Assembly: GCA_009694735.1 (NCBI GenBank)
Contig: SHUG01000003.1
Span: 1-64,000, forward strand
DNA length: 64,000 bases
Direction: 5' to 3'
DNA from: Acidobacteriota bacterium
GTDB lineage: Bacteria > Acidobacteriota > Vicinamibacteria > Vicinamibacterales > UBA2999
The notes beneath the pieces were generated by a model that was not told the DNA's origin, ran no database searches, and saw only the letters and a list, made by a program, of their open reading frames with translations. Below, in pieces: positions 45,832 to 57,892 of this stretch (position 1 is the first letter of the stretch; each line of letters begins with the position of its first letter). The position numbers and the translations under genes are program-made.

Positions 45832-48054
45832 ATGAGGTTCGCCATCGTCCTCCCATGGTGGGGCTACGCGCTGCTGTTCGGCGGCGCGCTGGCTCTCGCC
45901 TGGCTGGCCTACGCCCGCGTGCCCATCGCCCTGACCCGCGCCATGCGGCTGTCGCTGTCGGGATTGCGTGCGGTCACGCTCGTCCTGCTGATCGCGATCT
46001 TGCTGCGTCCCGTGGTGTTGGTGCCGCCGGCGGCCGCGCGCAACAGCCTGTTACCGGTACTGGTGGATATCTCGCGCAGCATGCGGCTGACTGACGGCGA
46101 TGGGGTATCGCGTCTCGACCGCGCACGGGCGATCGTTCGTGACCTGCAGGCGCAGGTGGCGGACGAGTACCGAATCGAGCTGCTGACCTTCGGCGAGGCC
46201 CTCGCACCCGGCAACGTCGATGAGATGGCCGCGACCGCGCGGCGCAGCGACCTGAGTGGCGCACTCAACGACCTGGCCGATCGCCACCGGCGAGAGCGGG
46301 TGGCCGGTGTCATCGTGCTGTCTGACGGCGGGGACACCTCGCCGCGGGAACGCGACGCGGTTGTGCGGATGGTGGATGCGCCGGTGCTGGCGGTCGGCAT
46401 GGGCCGCGCCGAGACGTCCCGCGATCGCGAAGTGCTCAACCTCACGGCCGGCGAGCCGCTGCTGGCTGGCGCCTCGATCGACCTCAGCGTCTCGGCCATC
46501 AGCGCCGGGTTTGGCACCGACCCCGTCGAGCTGCGCATCAGCGCCAATGGCCGGCCCATCGAGGTGCGGCGGGTGACGCCGACCGCCGATGGCGCGCCGA
46601 TCCATGAAGTGTTCATGGTGTCACCAACGCCCGACTCGGCCACGGTGTATGCGATCGAGATTCCCGCCGCCGATGGCGAGCTGTCGGCCGAGAACAACGT
46701 TCGCAGCGTGCTGGTGCCCGCGCAGACGGGGCGCCGCAAGATCCTGATGGTGGAGGGCGCGCCAGGTTACGAGCACACCTTTCTGAAGCGGGCGCTCGCC
46801 CAGGACCCCGGCCTCGACGTCGACGCCGTGGTGCGCAAGGGTCAGAACGACGATGGGCGGGACACGTTTTATGTGCAGGCGGCGCCGGGGCGGGTCGCGG
46901 CGTTGGCGAGCGGGTTCCCCGCCAAGCGCTCGGAACTGTTCGTCTATGACGCCATTATCTTCGGCAACATCGAAGCCGATTTCTTCACCCGCGAACAGCT
47001 GGAGTTGACGTCGGCATTCGTGGCCGAGCGCGGCGGCGGGTTGCTGGTGCTCGGCGCCCGATCCTTTGACCGACAGGGATTGTCGGGCACACCGCTCGAC
47101 CAAGTGCTGCCGATCGATCTCACCGATCGCCGCGCGACGATCGCCCTGGCCTCGAGCCCGCGTGACACCGCGCCCCCCAACTCGTCGGCGTTGACGGCCG
47201 ATGGCGCGCGACATCCGGCCACCCGCCTGGCGGTCACCACGGCAGAGAGCCGGCAACGGTGGGCCCAATTGCCCGCGCTGGCTTCGGTGGCGCCGATCGG
47301 CGGTCCCCGCCCTGGTGCGCAGGTATTGGTAGTGGCCACTGGCGGTGATGGCGTGACGCAGCCGTTGATCGCGGCCCAGCGCTACGGTCAGGGCCGGTCG
47401 CTGGTGTTTGCCGGCGAGGCGTCGTGGCGCTGGCGCATGATGCGGCCGGCGACGGATCACAGTTACGAGACCATCTGGCGGCAACTAGCGCGCTGGATTA
47501 CCGCCGGCTCGGCGGCGCCGGTGGCGATTGCGGCGATGACGCCGACCGTGCCTGGCGTAACCGAGCGCATTTCGGTCACGGTTCGCAACCAAGAGTTCGC
47601 CCCCGTCGCCAATGCCGAAGTGTCGCTGGCCGTGACCGCACCCAACGGCGAGGCCCGGTTGCTGACGCCCGCGCTGTCGAGCCCCCAGGATGGGCGCTAT
47701 GCGGTCGCCGCGCGATTCGACCAGCCTGGCGTCTACCGCCTGGATGCGACCGCGACTCGCGCCGGGGTGCGCATCGGTGCCGCATCGCGGCAGGTCCTGG
47801 TCGGCGGCGCCGACCAGGAGATGGCGCAGCCACGACTGAACGACGCCGTGCTGAAACGGCTGGCTGCGGAAACGAGCGGCCGCTACTTGCCGGCCGACCG
47901 CGCCGGAGAACTGCCAGCGTTGCTGCGAGAATCGCGGGTTGACGCTGGGGTGCCCGAACCACGCGACCTCTGGCACAATGGCGGGAGCTTTCTCGCGCTG
48001 GTCGCCCTGCTGGGCGCCGAGTGGCTATTACGTAGACGAGCAGGGCTCGCGTGA
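45832..48054 (+). CDS. VWA/glutamine-amidotransferase-like membrane protein
   Basis: LLPVLVDISRSMRLTDGDG, RVAGVIVLSDGGDTSPRE, GGGLLVLGARSFDRQGLSGTPLDQVLPI. Confidence 0.83.
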   Translation: MRFAIVLPWWGYALLFGGALALAWLAYARVPIALTRAMRLSLSGLRAVTLVLLIAILLRPVVLVPPAAARNSLLPVLVDISRSMRLTDGDGVSRLDRARAIVRDLQAQVADEYRIELLTFGEALAPGNVDEMAATARRSDLSGALNDLADRHRRERVAGVIVLSDGGDTSPRERDAVVRMVDAPVLAVGMGRAETSRDREVLNLTAGEPLLAGASIDLSVSAISAGFGTDPVELRISANGRPIEVRRVTPTADGAPIHEVFMVSPTPDSATVYAIEIPAADGELSAENNVRSVLVPAQTGRRKILMVEGAPGYEHTFLKRALAQDPGLDVDAVVRKGQNDDGRDTFYVQAAPGRVAALASGFPAKRSELFVYDAIIFGNIEADFFTREQLELTSAFVAERGGGLLVLGARSFDRQGLSGTPLDQVLPIDLTDRRATIALASSPRDTAPPNSSALTADGARHPATRLAVTTAESRQRWAQLPALASVAPIGGPRPGAQVLVVATGGDGVTQPLIAAQRYGQGRSLVFAGEASWRWRMMRPATDHSYETIWRQLARWITAGSAAPVAIAAMTPTVPGVTERISVTVRNQEFAPVANAEVSLAVTAPNGEARLLTPALSSPQDGRYAVAARFDQPGVYRLDATATRAGVRIGAASRQVLVGGADQEMAQPRLNDAVLKRLAAETSGRYLPADRAGELPALLRESRVDAGVPEPRDLWHNGGSFLALVALLGAEWLLRRRAGLA

Positions 48055-48140
48055 CACCGATGATACCGACCAAGACAGCTGGGCCCCAGACCTGTCCGCC
48101 GAAGCGCGTAGCGCGAAGGTGGATGACGCAGATTACTCAG

Positions 48141-49103
48141 ATGAGATTCAAAGGCTCGCTACTTGCCACGCTGCTTCTCCTGCTCTCGCCAATAGCAGCA
48201 GCCGCCGAAACGCGGTGGGCGGTCATCATTTCCGGCGCGTCCGGGGGCGAGAAGTACGCGGAACAGATGCGCGATTGGCGCGAAGGCCTGCGGTCGGCCC
48301 TGGTCGATCGTTACGGCTTCACGAGCGAGCACGTGCGCCTGTTGGTGGACGAATCGGCGGCGGCGGGCGAGAAGGGCTCGGGCGCGAACGTTCGCAAGGT
48401 GTTCACCGAGATCAAACAGGCCGGGACCAAAGACGACTTCGTGCTGGTGGTGCTGCTTGGTCACGGCACCTACGACGGCGAGGTCGCCAAGTTCAACCTG
48501 GTCGGGCCTGACCTGACGGCTAAGGACTGGACCGACCTGCTGGCCGGCGTGCAGGGCCGGCTCGCCGTGGTGAATACGACCGAAGCCAGCTTCCCGTTTC
48601 TCGAGTCGCTGACGGCCAAGGGCCGCGTGGTGATCACCGCCACCGATTCGGCGGCGCAGAAGTACGCCACCGTGTTCCCCGAGTACTTCGTGAAGGCGAT
48701 GCGCGAAGCCTCGACCGACCTGGACAAGAACGGCCGCACCTCGCTCTTCGAAGTGTTCGCCGCGGCGAGCGCCGCCGTGAAGCAGCACTACGAGCAGAAG
48801 GGGCAGCTGGCGACCGAGCGGGCCGTGATCGACGACAACGGCGACGGCAAGGGCCGCGAAGCCAGCGCCGAGGGGCCCGATGGTGGCGTCGCGCGCATCT
48901 CGTACCTGGATGCGGAAAGCGCGGCGGAGAACGCCAGCCCTGAACTCGCCGCGTTGGCGAAGCGCCGGCGCGCGCTGGAGATGCAGGCCGAAGAGCACAA
49001 GCAGCTCAAGGGCGTGATGCCAGAGGCCGAATGGAACGCGCGGTTCGAGAAGTTGATGCTGGAATTAGCGCAAGTCTCCGCGGAGATACGCAAGAAGTCC
49101 TAG
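48141..49103 (+). CDS. Caspase/C13-fold-like secreted protein without cysteine
   Basis: RWAVIISGASGGEKYAEQMRDWREGL, LVVLLGHGTYDG; no Cys in the mature ORF. Confidence 0.6.
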   Translation: MRFKGSLLATLLLLLSPIAAAAETRWAVIISGASGGEKYAEQMRDWREGLRSALVDRYGFTSEHVRLLVDESAAAGEKGSGANVRKVFTEIKQAGTKDDFVLVVLLGHGTYDGEVAKFNLVGPDLTAKDWTDLLAGVQGRLAVVNTTEASFPFLESLTAKGRVVITATDSAAQKYATVFPEYFVKAMREASTDLDKNGRTSLFEVFAAASAAVKQHYEQKGQLATERAVIDDNGDGKGREASAEGPDGGVARISYLDAESAAENASPELAALAKRRRALEMQAEEHKQLKGVMPEAEWNARFEKLMLELAQVSAEIRKKS

Positions 49104-49110
49104 TCCAGGG

Positions 49111-49785
49111 CTAGGACGTGCGCGTATCCCACCAGTCGACGTCCATGCGCTCGCGGCGCCGCATCGGAATGACCAGCGCCAGACCGCACGCGAACCCCGC
49201 CACGTGGGCCCAGAACGCAACCCCGCCAGAGAGATTGCCGGCCTGGAAGACCGGCAGCGTGCTGATTCCGCTCAGGAACTGCATGACGAACCAGAAGCCC
49301 AGGAAAAACACCGCCGGCAGCTCGAACACGATCGGTGGGAACGGGAACAACATCAGCACCCGCGAGTGCGGATACAGCACGAGGTACGCGCCCATCACGC
49401 CGGCAATGGCGCCGCTCGCGCCGACCATGGGGATCAAGGAGTCAGGGTTGAGCGCCGTTTGCGCGAACGCGGCGACGAATCCGCAGATCAGGTAAAACAC
49501 GGCGAAACGGCCGTGGCCGAGGCGGTCTTCGACGTTGTCGCCGAAGATCCAGAGAAACAGCAGGTTGCCCGCCAGGTGCGCGACGCCGGCATGCACGAAC
49601 ATCGAGGTGAACACGTCGACCAGCGAGAAGTGCGCCGGCACCATGGCGAAGGTGTTGACGAACGCTTCAGCCGTGCGCTCTGACAGCATGGCCTGGAACA
49701 GGTAGACCAGCACGTTGACGGCGATCAGGCTAATCGTTACGCCGGGGTGTGTGCGAGAGGGAATGACGTCGCGCAGCGGAATCAA
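49111..49785 (-). CDS. Rhomboid-family intramembrane protease
   Basis: AHLAGNLLFLWIFGDNVEDRLGH, VGASGAIAGVMGAYLVLYP (GASG active site). Confidence 0.92.
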   Translation of the reverse strand: MIPLRDVIPSRTHPGVTISLIAVNVLVYLFQAMLSERTAEAFVNTFAMVPAHFSLVDVFTSMFVHAGVAHLAGNLLFLWIFGDNVEDRLGHGRFAVFYLICGFVAAFAQTALNPDSLIPMVGASGAIAGVMGAYLVLYPHSRVLMLFPFPPIVFELPAVFFLGFWFVMQFLSGISTLPVFQAGNLSGGVAFWAHVAGFACGLALVIPMRRRERMDVDWWDTRTS

Positions 49786-49817
49786 TGACGTGCCTGCAGT
49801 TAGAATAGCGAATAACG

Positions 49818-50018
49818 ATGAAATGTCGCTCGTGCCCCGCCGAAATTGCGGCTAACGCCCTCATTTGCTACAAGTGCGGCACCGCCACCGAGGAGCCGCG
49901 GATCACCCCGCCGGCATCGCGTCCGCGGCGCTCGCGCCTGCCACTGGCGGGCCTGGTGCTGTTGGGGCTGGCGCTGGCGGCGGTCGTCCGCCAGGTGGCG
50001 TGCGGAAGCCTGTTATGA
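49818..50018 (+). CDS. Small zinc-ribbon membrane protein
   Basis: MKCRSCPAEIAANALICYKCGT plus one TM. Confidence 0.6.
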   Translation: MKCRSCPAEIAANALICYKCGTATEEPRITPPASRPRRSRLPLAGLVLLGLALAAVVRQVACGSLL

Positions 50019-50058
50019 TGAGGCGTTCGGGCCTCCCAAATGGCGCCCGCTCGTCCCT

Positions 50059-51672
50059 ATGGCAAATGCGCGGCTCGAAGTAAACGACGGCCTCGGCCAG
50101 CGAATCGTCCCGATTACGAAGGCCCAGCTGATGATCGGCCGCCGTCCCGAGAGCGACCTGCGCCTCGTCGGCACCGACGTCTCGCGCGAACACGCCGAGA
50201 TCGTCGAGATCGATGGCGAGTGGCTGCTGCGCGACAAGGGGTCGCGCTATGGCACCTTCGTCAACGGCGAATCGGTCACCGAACACAAGCTCACGCACGG
50301 CGACAAGGTGCAGTTCGGCCGGGCCAGCGGCGCCGACGTCGTGTTCCTGACCGGCGATGCGCCCGCGCACGCCGACCGCTCGCAGGCCAGCGCCGTCAAC
50401 GACCTGCGCCAGCTCGCCGCGCTGCTCGAAGGCCTGCGCGCGCTCGGCTCGGGCCGCGTCCTCGACGAAGTGCTCGCGCTGGTGCTCGACGCCGCCATCG
50501 ACGTGGCCGGCGCCGAACGCGGCTTCATCATGTTGGCGGCGACCGGCCAACCGCTGGAGTTGAAGCTGGCGCGCGCGAAAGGCCGCATTACCCTGCCCGC
50601 CACCGGTTTCAACACCAGCCGCAAGATCCCCGAAGAGGTCTTTGCCACCGGCGAACTGAAGATCTTTGCCGACCTGCTCGATGGCGACCTCGCCAACGTG
50701 CACATGGGCACGGTGGCGCTTGGCATTCGCCACGTGGCCTGCATTCCGCTGCGCATGGTCCGCTACCTGGATCGTGCCGACATGGCGAGCGAGACCAAGA
50801 ACATCGGCGTGCTCTATCTCGACAGCCGCGAGAAGGGCAGCCTGCTCGCGCCGCATACCCGCACGGCGCTCGACACACTGGCCAACGAGGCCGGCGTGGC
50901 CATCGAGAACGCCCGGCTCTATCGCGAGACGCTCGATAAGGCCCGCCTCGAGCACGAGCTGAAGCTCGCCGCGGAAATCCAGCGCGCGCTTCTGCCCGAG
51001 GGTACGCACAACGGTGTCTTCTTCGAGTCGGCCGGCACCTCGCTCCAGGCCCGTTCGATTGGCGGCGACTTCTTCGATCTGATCGACACGCCCGACGGCA
51101 TGTTCGGATTCTTGTGCGGCGACGTCGCCGGCAAGGGGCCGGCGGCGGCGCTGCTCACGGCCAAGATCATGGGTATCTTCTCGGCCTTCGCGTCGATCGG
51201 CGACGACCCGGCGCAGACGGTAAACCACATCAACAAGGTGTTGACCCGTCGTCAGATCGACGCGCGCTATGCCACCCTGATGTACGGGCAGTTGGCGCCG
51301 ACCGGCAAGCTGGTGTTCTGCAACGCCGGCCACAACCCACCGCTCATCTACGGCGTCGACGGCTTGCGCCGCATCGAGGTGGGCGGCATGCCGGTTGGTT
51401 TGTTCGAGATGGCGCCGTACTCCGCCGATTCGGTGGACCTGAAGCCCGGCGACACCATGGTGCTCTACAGCGACGGCGTCACCGAAGCGCACAACGTCAA
51501 CGGTGACGAGTTTGGTGAAGAGCGCATGGTCGAGGTGCTCGAACGCCACCACCAGGAACCCGCGACCGTCGTGCTCGAGAAGCTGGTCGACGCCGTCACG
51601 ACGTTCGCGCACGGCGCCGAGCAGTACGACGATGTGACGGCGCTGATCGTGAAGTACACCGGACCGTCATGA
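50059..51672 (+). CDS. FHA-GAF-PP2C (SpoIIE-type) phosphatase
   Basis: FHA (IGRRPESDLRL...REHAEI), GAF region, FFDLIDTPDGMFGFLCGDVAGKGPAAALLTA, DTMVLYSDGVTEAHN. Start ATG 50059. Confidence 0.9.
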   Translation: MANARLEVNDGLGQRIVPITKAQLMIGRRPESDLRLVGTDVSREHAEIVEIDGEWLLRDKGSRYGTFVNGESVTEHKLTHGDKVQFGRASGADVVFLTGDAPAHADRSQASAVNDLRQLAALLEGLRALGSGRVLDEVLALVLDAAIDVAGAERGFIMLAATGQPLELKLARAKGRITLPATGFNTSRKIPEEVFATGELKIFADLLDGDLANVHMGTVALGIRHVACIPLRMVRYLDRADMASETKNIGVLYLDSREKGSLLAPHTRTALDTLANEAGVAIENARLYRETLDKARLEHELKLAAEIQRALLPEGTHNGVFFESAGTSLQARSIGGDFFDLIDTPDGMFGFLCGDVAGKGPAAALLTAKIMGIFSAFASIGDDPAQTVNHINKVLTRRQIDARYATLMYGQLAPTGKLVFCNAGHNPPLIYGVDGLRRIEVGGMPVGLFEMAPYSADSVDLKPGDTMVLYSDGVTEAHNVNGDEFGEERMVEVLERHHQEPATVVLEKLVDAVTTFAHGAEQYDDVTALIVKYTGPS

Positions 51673-51944
51673 CCACGGTGGCGCGCGTCGCCATCGGGCT
51701 GTGGGCGGTCCTCGCGCTGGTGGTGTTCAGCGTGACCTTCGACTGGCAGACCCGCAAGGCGGGACTGCTGTTCGCCAGCCATCAGGTGCAGCGCCACGCC
51801 GCCGGCCTCCCGGTCGCCACCATCACCGAGGGCTTCCGCCCCATGGTGCGCTCGGCCGCCCTTCGGTCGAGCGCCTGGCTGGGCCTCAGTCTGATCACCG
51901 GCGTCATCGCGACGGTCGCGGCCTCACGAGCGTCGAAACAGTAG
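51669..51944 (+). CDS. Small membrane protein
   Basis: Overlaps previous stop; two TM segments. Confidence 0.5.
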   Translation: MTTVARVAIGLWAVLALVVFSVTFDWQTRKAGLLFASHQVQRHAAGLPVATITEGFRPMVRSAALRSSAWLGLSLITGVIATVAASRASKQ

Positions 51945-53156
51945 ATGTTGGATTCGCTGATTTACGACTGGAACAAAATCGGCGCGCCGGCGGTGCCCAA
52001 ACGGGTGATGCTGAACGACGAGACGTTGCGCGACGGCTTGCAGTCGCCGTCGGTGAAGACGCCCACCATCGCCCAGAAGATCAAGATCCTCCATCTGATC
52101 GATCGGCTCGGCATCGATACCGCCGACATCGGCTTGCCGGGAGCCGGCCCGCACGTCGTCCAGGACGTGGAGCGGCTCGCGCGCGAGATTGTCGGCGCGC
52201 GGTTAAAGGTGCGCGCCAACTGCGCGGCACGGACGATCATCAGCGACATTCGGCCGATCGCGGAGATTACCCAGCGCACGGGTCTGCCGATTGAGGTGGG
52301 CACGTTCATCGGCTCGTCGCCGATCCGCCAGTACACCGAGGGCTGGACGATCGACTGGCTGTTGAAGAGCACCGAAGACGCCATTACGTTTGCCGTGGGC
52401 GAAGGCCTCGATGTCATGTACGTGACCGAGGACACGACACGGGCTGATCCGGAAACGTTGCGCCGGTTGTACGTCTGCGCCATTCGCGCCGGGGCCAAGC
52501 GGATTTGCCTCGCCGACACCGTCGGGCACGCCACCCCGTGGGGCGCCACCGCCGTGGTCAAGTTCGCGGCGCAGGTGATCAAGGACGAAGGCGCCGATGT
52601 CGGCATCGACTGGCACGGTCATCGCGATCGTGACCTGGCCATCATCAACAGCATCGCCGCACTCGAAGCCGGCGCTTCGCGCGTGCACGCCGCCGCCCTG
52701 GGAATTGGCGAACGCGTCGGCAATACTCCGATGGACCTGCTGCTTGTGAACCTGGTCGTGATGGGCTTCATCGAGCGCGACCTCACGGCGCTGATGCCGT
52801 ACTGCGACGCGGTGTCCGAGGCCTGCGGCGTCCCGATTCCCGACAACTATCCCGTCGTCGGCAGGGATGCCTTCCGCACCGCGACCGGGGTGCACGCCGC
52901 CGCGGTCGTGAAGGCCTGGCGCAAGGGTGACATCGAGCTGATGGACGCGGTCTACTCGTCGATTCCCGCCAGCCTCGTCGGCCGGCACCAGGAGATCGAA
53001 GTCGGCCCGATGTCAGGGAAGTCGAACGTGTTGTTCTGGTTGGAGCAGCACGGCATTCCGGCCACTGACCCGGTCGTCGATCGTGTCTTCGCGAAAGCCA
53101 AAGAGTCGACGACGGTCCTAACAGAAGCCGAAATTCTCGCGGAAGTTTACCGCTAG
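51945..53156 (+). CDS. LeuA/homocitrate-synthase-family (HMGL-like) enzyme
   Basis: VMLNDETLRDGLQSPSVKTPTI, DWHGHRDRDLAIINSIAALEAGASRVHAAALGIGERVGNTPMD. Confidence 0.87.
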   Translation: MLDSLIYDWNKIGAPAVPKRVMLNDETLRDGLQSPSVKTPTIAQKIKILHLIDRLGIDTADIGLPGAGPHVVQDVERLAREIVGARLKVRANCAARTIISDIRPIAEITQRTGLPIEVGTFIGSSPIRQYTEGWTIDWLLKSTEDAITFAVGEGLDVMYVTEDTTRADPETLRRLYVCAIRAGAKRICLADTVGHATPWGATAVVKFAAQVIKDEGADVGIDWHGHRDRDLAIINSIAALEAGASRVHAAALGIGERVGNTPMDLLLVNLVVMGFIERDLTALMPYCDAVSEACGVPIPDNYPVVGRDAFRTATGVHAAAVVKAWRKGDIELMDAVYSSIPASLVGRHQEIEVGPMSGKSNVLFWLEQHGIPATDPVVDRVFAKAKESTTVLTEAEILAEVYR

Positions 53157-53160
53157 TCGG

Positions 53161-53218
53161 TCCGCCTAAAGGCGGACGCCACATTTACTTGCCTGTAGCG
53201 TCCGGCTTTAGCCGGACT
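53161..53218. repeat. Paired REP-like hairpins
   Basis: gtccgcctaaaggcggac (53161-53178) and gtccggctttagccggac (53201-53218) between convergent genes. Confidence 0.8.
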
Positions 53219-53222
53219 GCCG

Positions 53223-54152
53223 CTAGTTCTTCAACAGCCGCGCTTCGATTTCCGGCAGCGCCACCACCACCACCTCACCCACCACTTGCAGGCTGCGCGC
53301 TGACACGGCGTCGAGCGTGTCTTGCGCGGTGTGCCATGCCGGGTAATCGAGATCGATGATGTCGAGCGAGGGTACCCCGGCCTTGAGGAACGGGAGGTGG
53401 TCGTCTTCAACGGCCATCGACTCGGTGATGAAGTGCGCCTGGTGTCCGAGCCGTCGCGCCACGCTCCACACGATGTCAGTCAGCCAGGGCGTCGAATTGG
53501 TCTCGCGCCGGATGTTCAGCTGGCGATCGCCGATCATGTCGAGCAGGATCATCGCGCGCAGCGACTTGAGCGTGCCGGCCGTGCGCGCGACCTCGACGTA
53601 ATGGCGGCTGCCGTAAGTGTTGTCGGTGCCCTGCCATGCGCCGGTGGCTTCTTCGCCATCGAGGAACAGTAACTCAATCGTGAAGGGGAGCTGCGGGCGC
53701 GCCTTAATCACCCGCGCCAGTTCGAGCAGCGCCGCCGTGCTGGAGGCGCCGTCGCTGGCGCCGACGAAGCGGAATTCGCGGAACAACTTGGTGTCGAAGT
53801 GGCTCGCCAACACGATGCGCTCGGCGCGCTGGCCCGGGATGGTCGCGATCAGGTTGACCATTTTGATCGGCCCAATCGGCGTGGTCGCCGTCCAGGCCTG
53901 TTCGACGGTCTTGAGGCCGACCGCCGCCAGCGTCTTGGTGATGTACACGCGATTCTTGACGATGCCCGGCGAGCCCGAGGGCCGCGGCCCGATGGCCACT
54001 TGCTGGCGCAAGTGTTCCCACGCCCTGGAGCTGTCGAACGCCGCCGGCGCCTGAGCGGAAACCGTCAGCGACAACAGCACGCCGCTAATCGCCAATTGGA
54101 TCAATCGAATCACGAATTCACCCGAATCGCCATTCACCCAACAATCAATCAA
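53223..54152 (-). CDS. M28-family peptidase
   Basis: RIVLASHFDTK, GASDGASSTAALLELAR, LLFLDGEEATG, ESMAVEDDHLPFLKAGVPSLDIID. True start may be about 35-40 nt downstream. Confidence 0.88.
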   Translation of the reverse strand: MIDCWVNGDSGEFVIRLIQLAISGVLLSLTVSAQAPAAFDSSRAWEHLRQQVAIGPRPSGSPGIVKNRVYITKTLAAVGLKTVEQAWTATTPIGPIKMVNLIATIPGQRAERIVLASHFDTKLFREFRFVGASDGASSTAALLELARVIKARPQLPFTIELLFLDGEEATGAWQGTDNTYGSRHYVEVARTAGTLKSLRAMILLDMIGDRQLNIRRETNSTPWLTDIVWSVARRLGHQAHFITESMAVEDDHLPFLKAGVPSLDIIDLDYPAWHTAQDTLDAVSARSLQVVGEVVVVALPEIEARLLKN

Positions 54153-54170
54153 TCGTCAATCGGTCGTTCG

Positions 54171-55463
<1,293 letters not shown>

Positions 55464-55530
55464 AGGATGATCCGATTCATTCTAGATCACCCGCCCAGCG
55501 CCGTCACGGATTGAGTGCGCGGCCGGGGAT

Positions 55531-56213
55531 CTATTCGGCCTTGGCCGGCCCGGCCCCGGTGTGCCGGACGTCCTTGGCCGACAGGATGAAGATGACGTCT
55601 TCCGCCACGTTGGTGGCGTGGTCGCCGATGCGCTCGAGGTGGCGGGAAATCAGGATCAGGTCCAGCGCCGGCTCGATGGTGACCGGATCCTGCAGCATGT
55701 AGGTCAACAGCTCGCGGAAAATCTGGGTCTTGAGGGCATCGAGCGTGTCGTCCTGCGCCAGCACCGCCTCGGCCAGGGCAATGTCGCGGCGGACAAAGGC
55801 GTCGAGGGCGTCGCGCAGCATCGACTGCGCCAGCTCGCCCATCCGCGGGATGTCAATCAGCGGCTTGACCGGCGCGTGGCGCAGGTAGCGCTTGCCGGCC
55901 TCGCCGATGTTCACGGCCAGGTCGCCCACCCGCTCGAGGTCGGTGTTGATCTTGACGGCGGCGACGATCACGCGCAGATCGGCGGCCATCGGCTGGTGCA
56001 AGGCCAGCAACTTGAAACAGCGGTCGTCCAACTCGATGTGCAGGTCGTTGATGGGCTGGTCGCCAGCGAGCACGGCCTCGAGCGTCGCACTGTCACGGTC
56101 CATCAGGCCGCGCAGCGACTCGCGCACCCGTTCCTCGGCCAGGCCGCCCATGGCCAGCAAGCGCTGCTTGAGCGCGTCGAGTTCGTCCTGGAAGTGTCGA
56201 AACACGCGTTCCA

Positions 56214-56223
<10 letters not shown>
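55531..56223 (-). CDS. phoU: Phosphate transport regulator PhoU
   Basis: [14 protein letters not shown] and [17 protein letters not shown] motifs; next to pst genes. Confidence 0.94.
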
Positions 56224-57049
<826 letters not shown>

Positions 57050-57053
<4 letters not shown>

Positions 57054-57892
57054 ATGCGCCCCCGGCGCTGTTGGCGGTCCCGGACGACAATGGCGATCGC
57101 GTTCATCGACAACAGCAGCACCATGAGCACAAGAATACCAGCGGCGGCGTTCGCCTTGAACTCGGGTTGTGGCCGCGAAACCCAGTTGAAGACCTGGATC
57201 GGCAGCACGGTGAACTTCGACCAGATCCCGTCGGGCGCGAACGGGATGTAGGTGAGCGCGCCGATGGTGATCAGCGGCGCGGTTTCGCCGACCGCTCGTG
57301 ACAGCGCCAGGATCAGGCCGGTGAGCACGCCCGGCAGGGCCATCGGCAGCACCTGGTTCCAAATCGTCTGCCACTTGGTGGCGCCGAGCGCGTATGAGCC
57401 TTCACGGATGGAATTAGGCACGGTTCGCAAGGCCTCGCGGGTGGACAGAATCACCACCGGCAGCGCCAGCAGCGCCAGGGTCGCGGCGCCGGCCAGCACG
57501 CTCTGGCCCATGCCCATCAAGCGGACGAACAGCCCCAGGCCCAGCAGGCCATAGATGATCGACGGCACCGCCGCGAGGTTCGAGATGTTGAGCTCGATGA
57601 AGCGCGCCATGCGGCTGCGCGAGCCGTATTCCTCGAGGAAGATCGCCGCGGCCACGCCGATCGGCAGCGCCAGCGCGCCGGTGAGCGCAATCACCCAGAT
57701 GCTGCCCATCAGGGCGTGGTAGACACCGGCCTCTTCGGGCTTGCGTGACGCGATGTTAGTGAGGAACTGGAAGCTCAGGCGACCGGCGCCGTCCGAGACG
57801 ATGTCGAAGACCAGCGCGGCCAGCGCCGCCAGTGCGATCACCAGCGCGCTGAGCGACACCAACTGGAAGATCAGGTCGGCGTGCTTCCTCAT
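57050..57892 (-). CDS. pstA: Phosphate ABC transporter permease PstA
   Basis: [44 protein letters not shown]. Confidence 0.93.

Noticed and set aside
49903-51612. 569-aa antisense ORF
   Set aside because: Shadow of the FHA-GAF-PP2C gene; no recognisable family.
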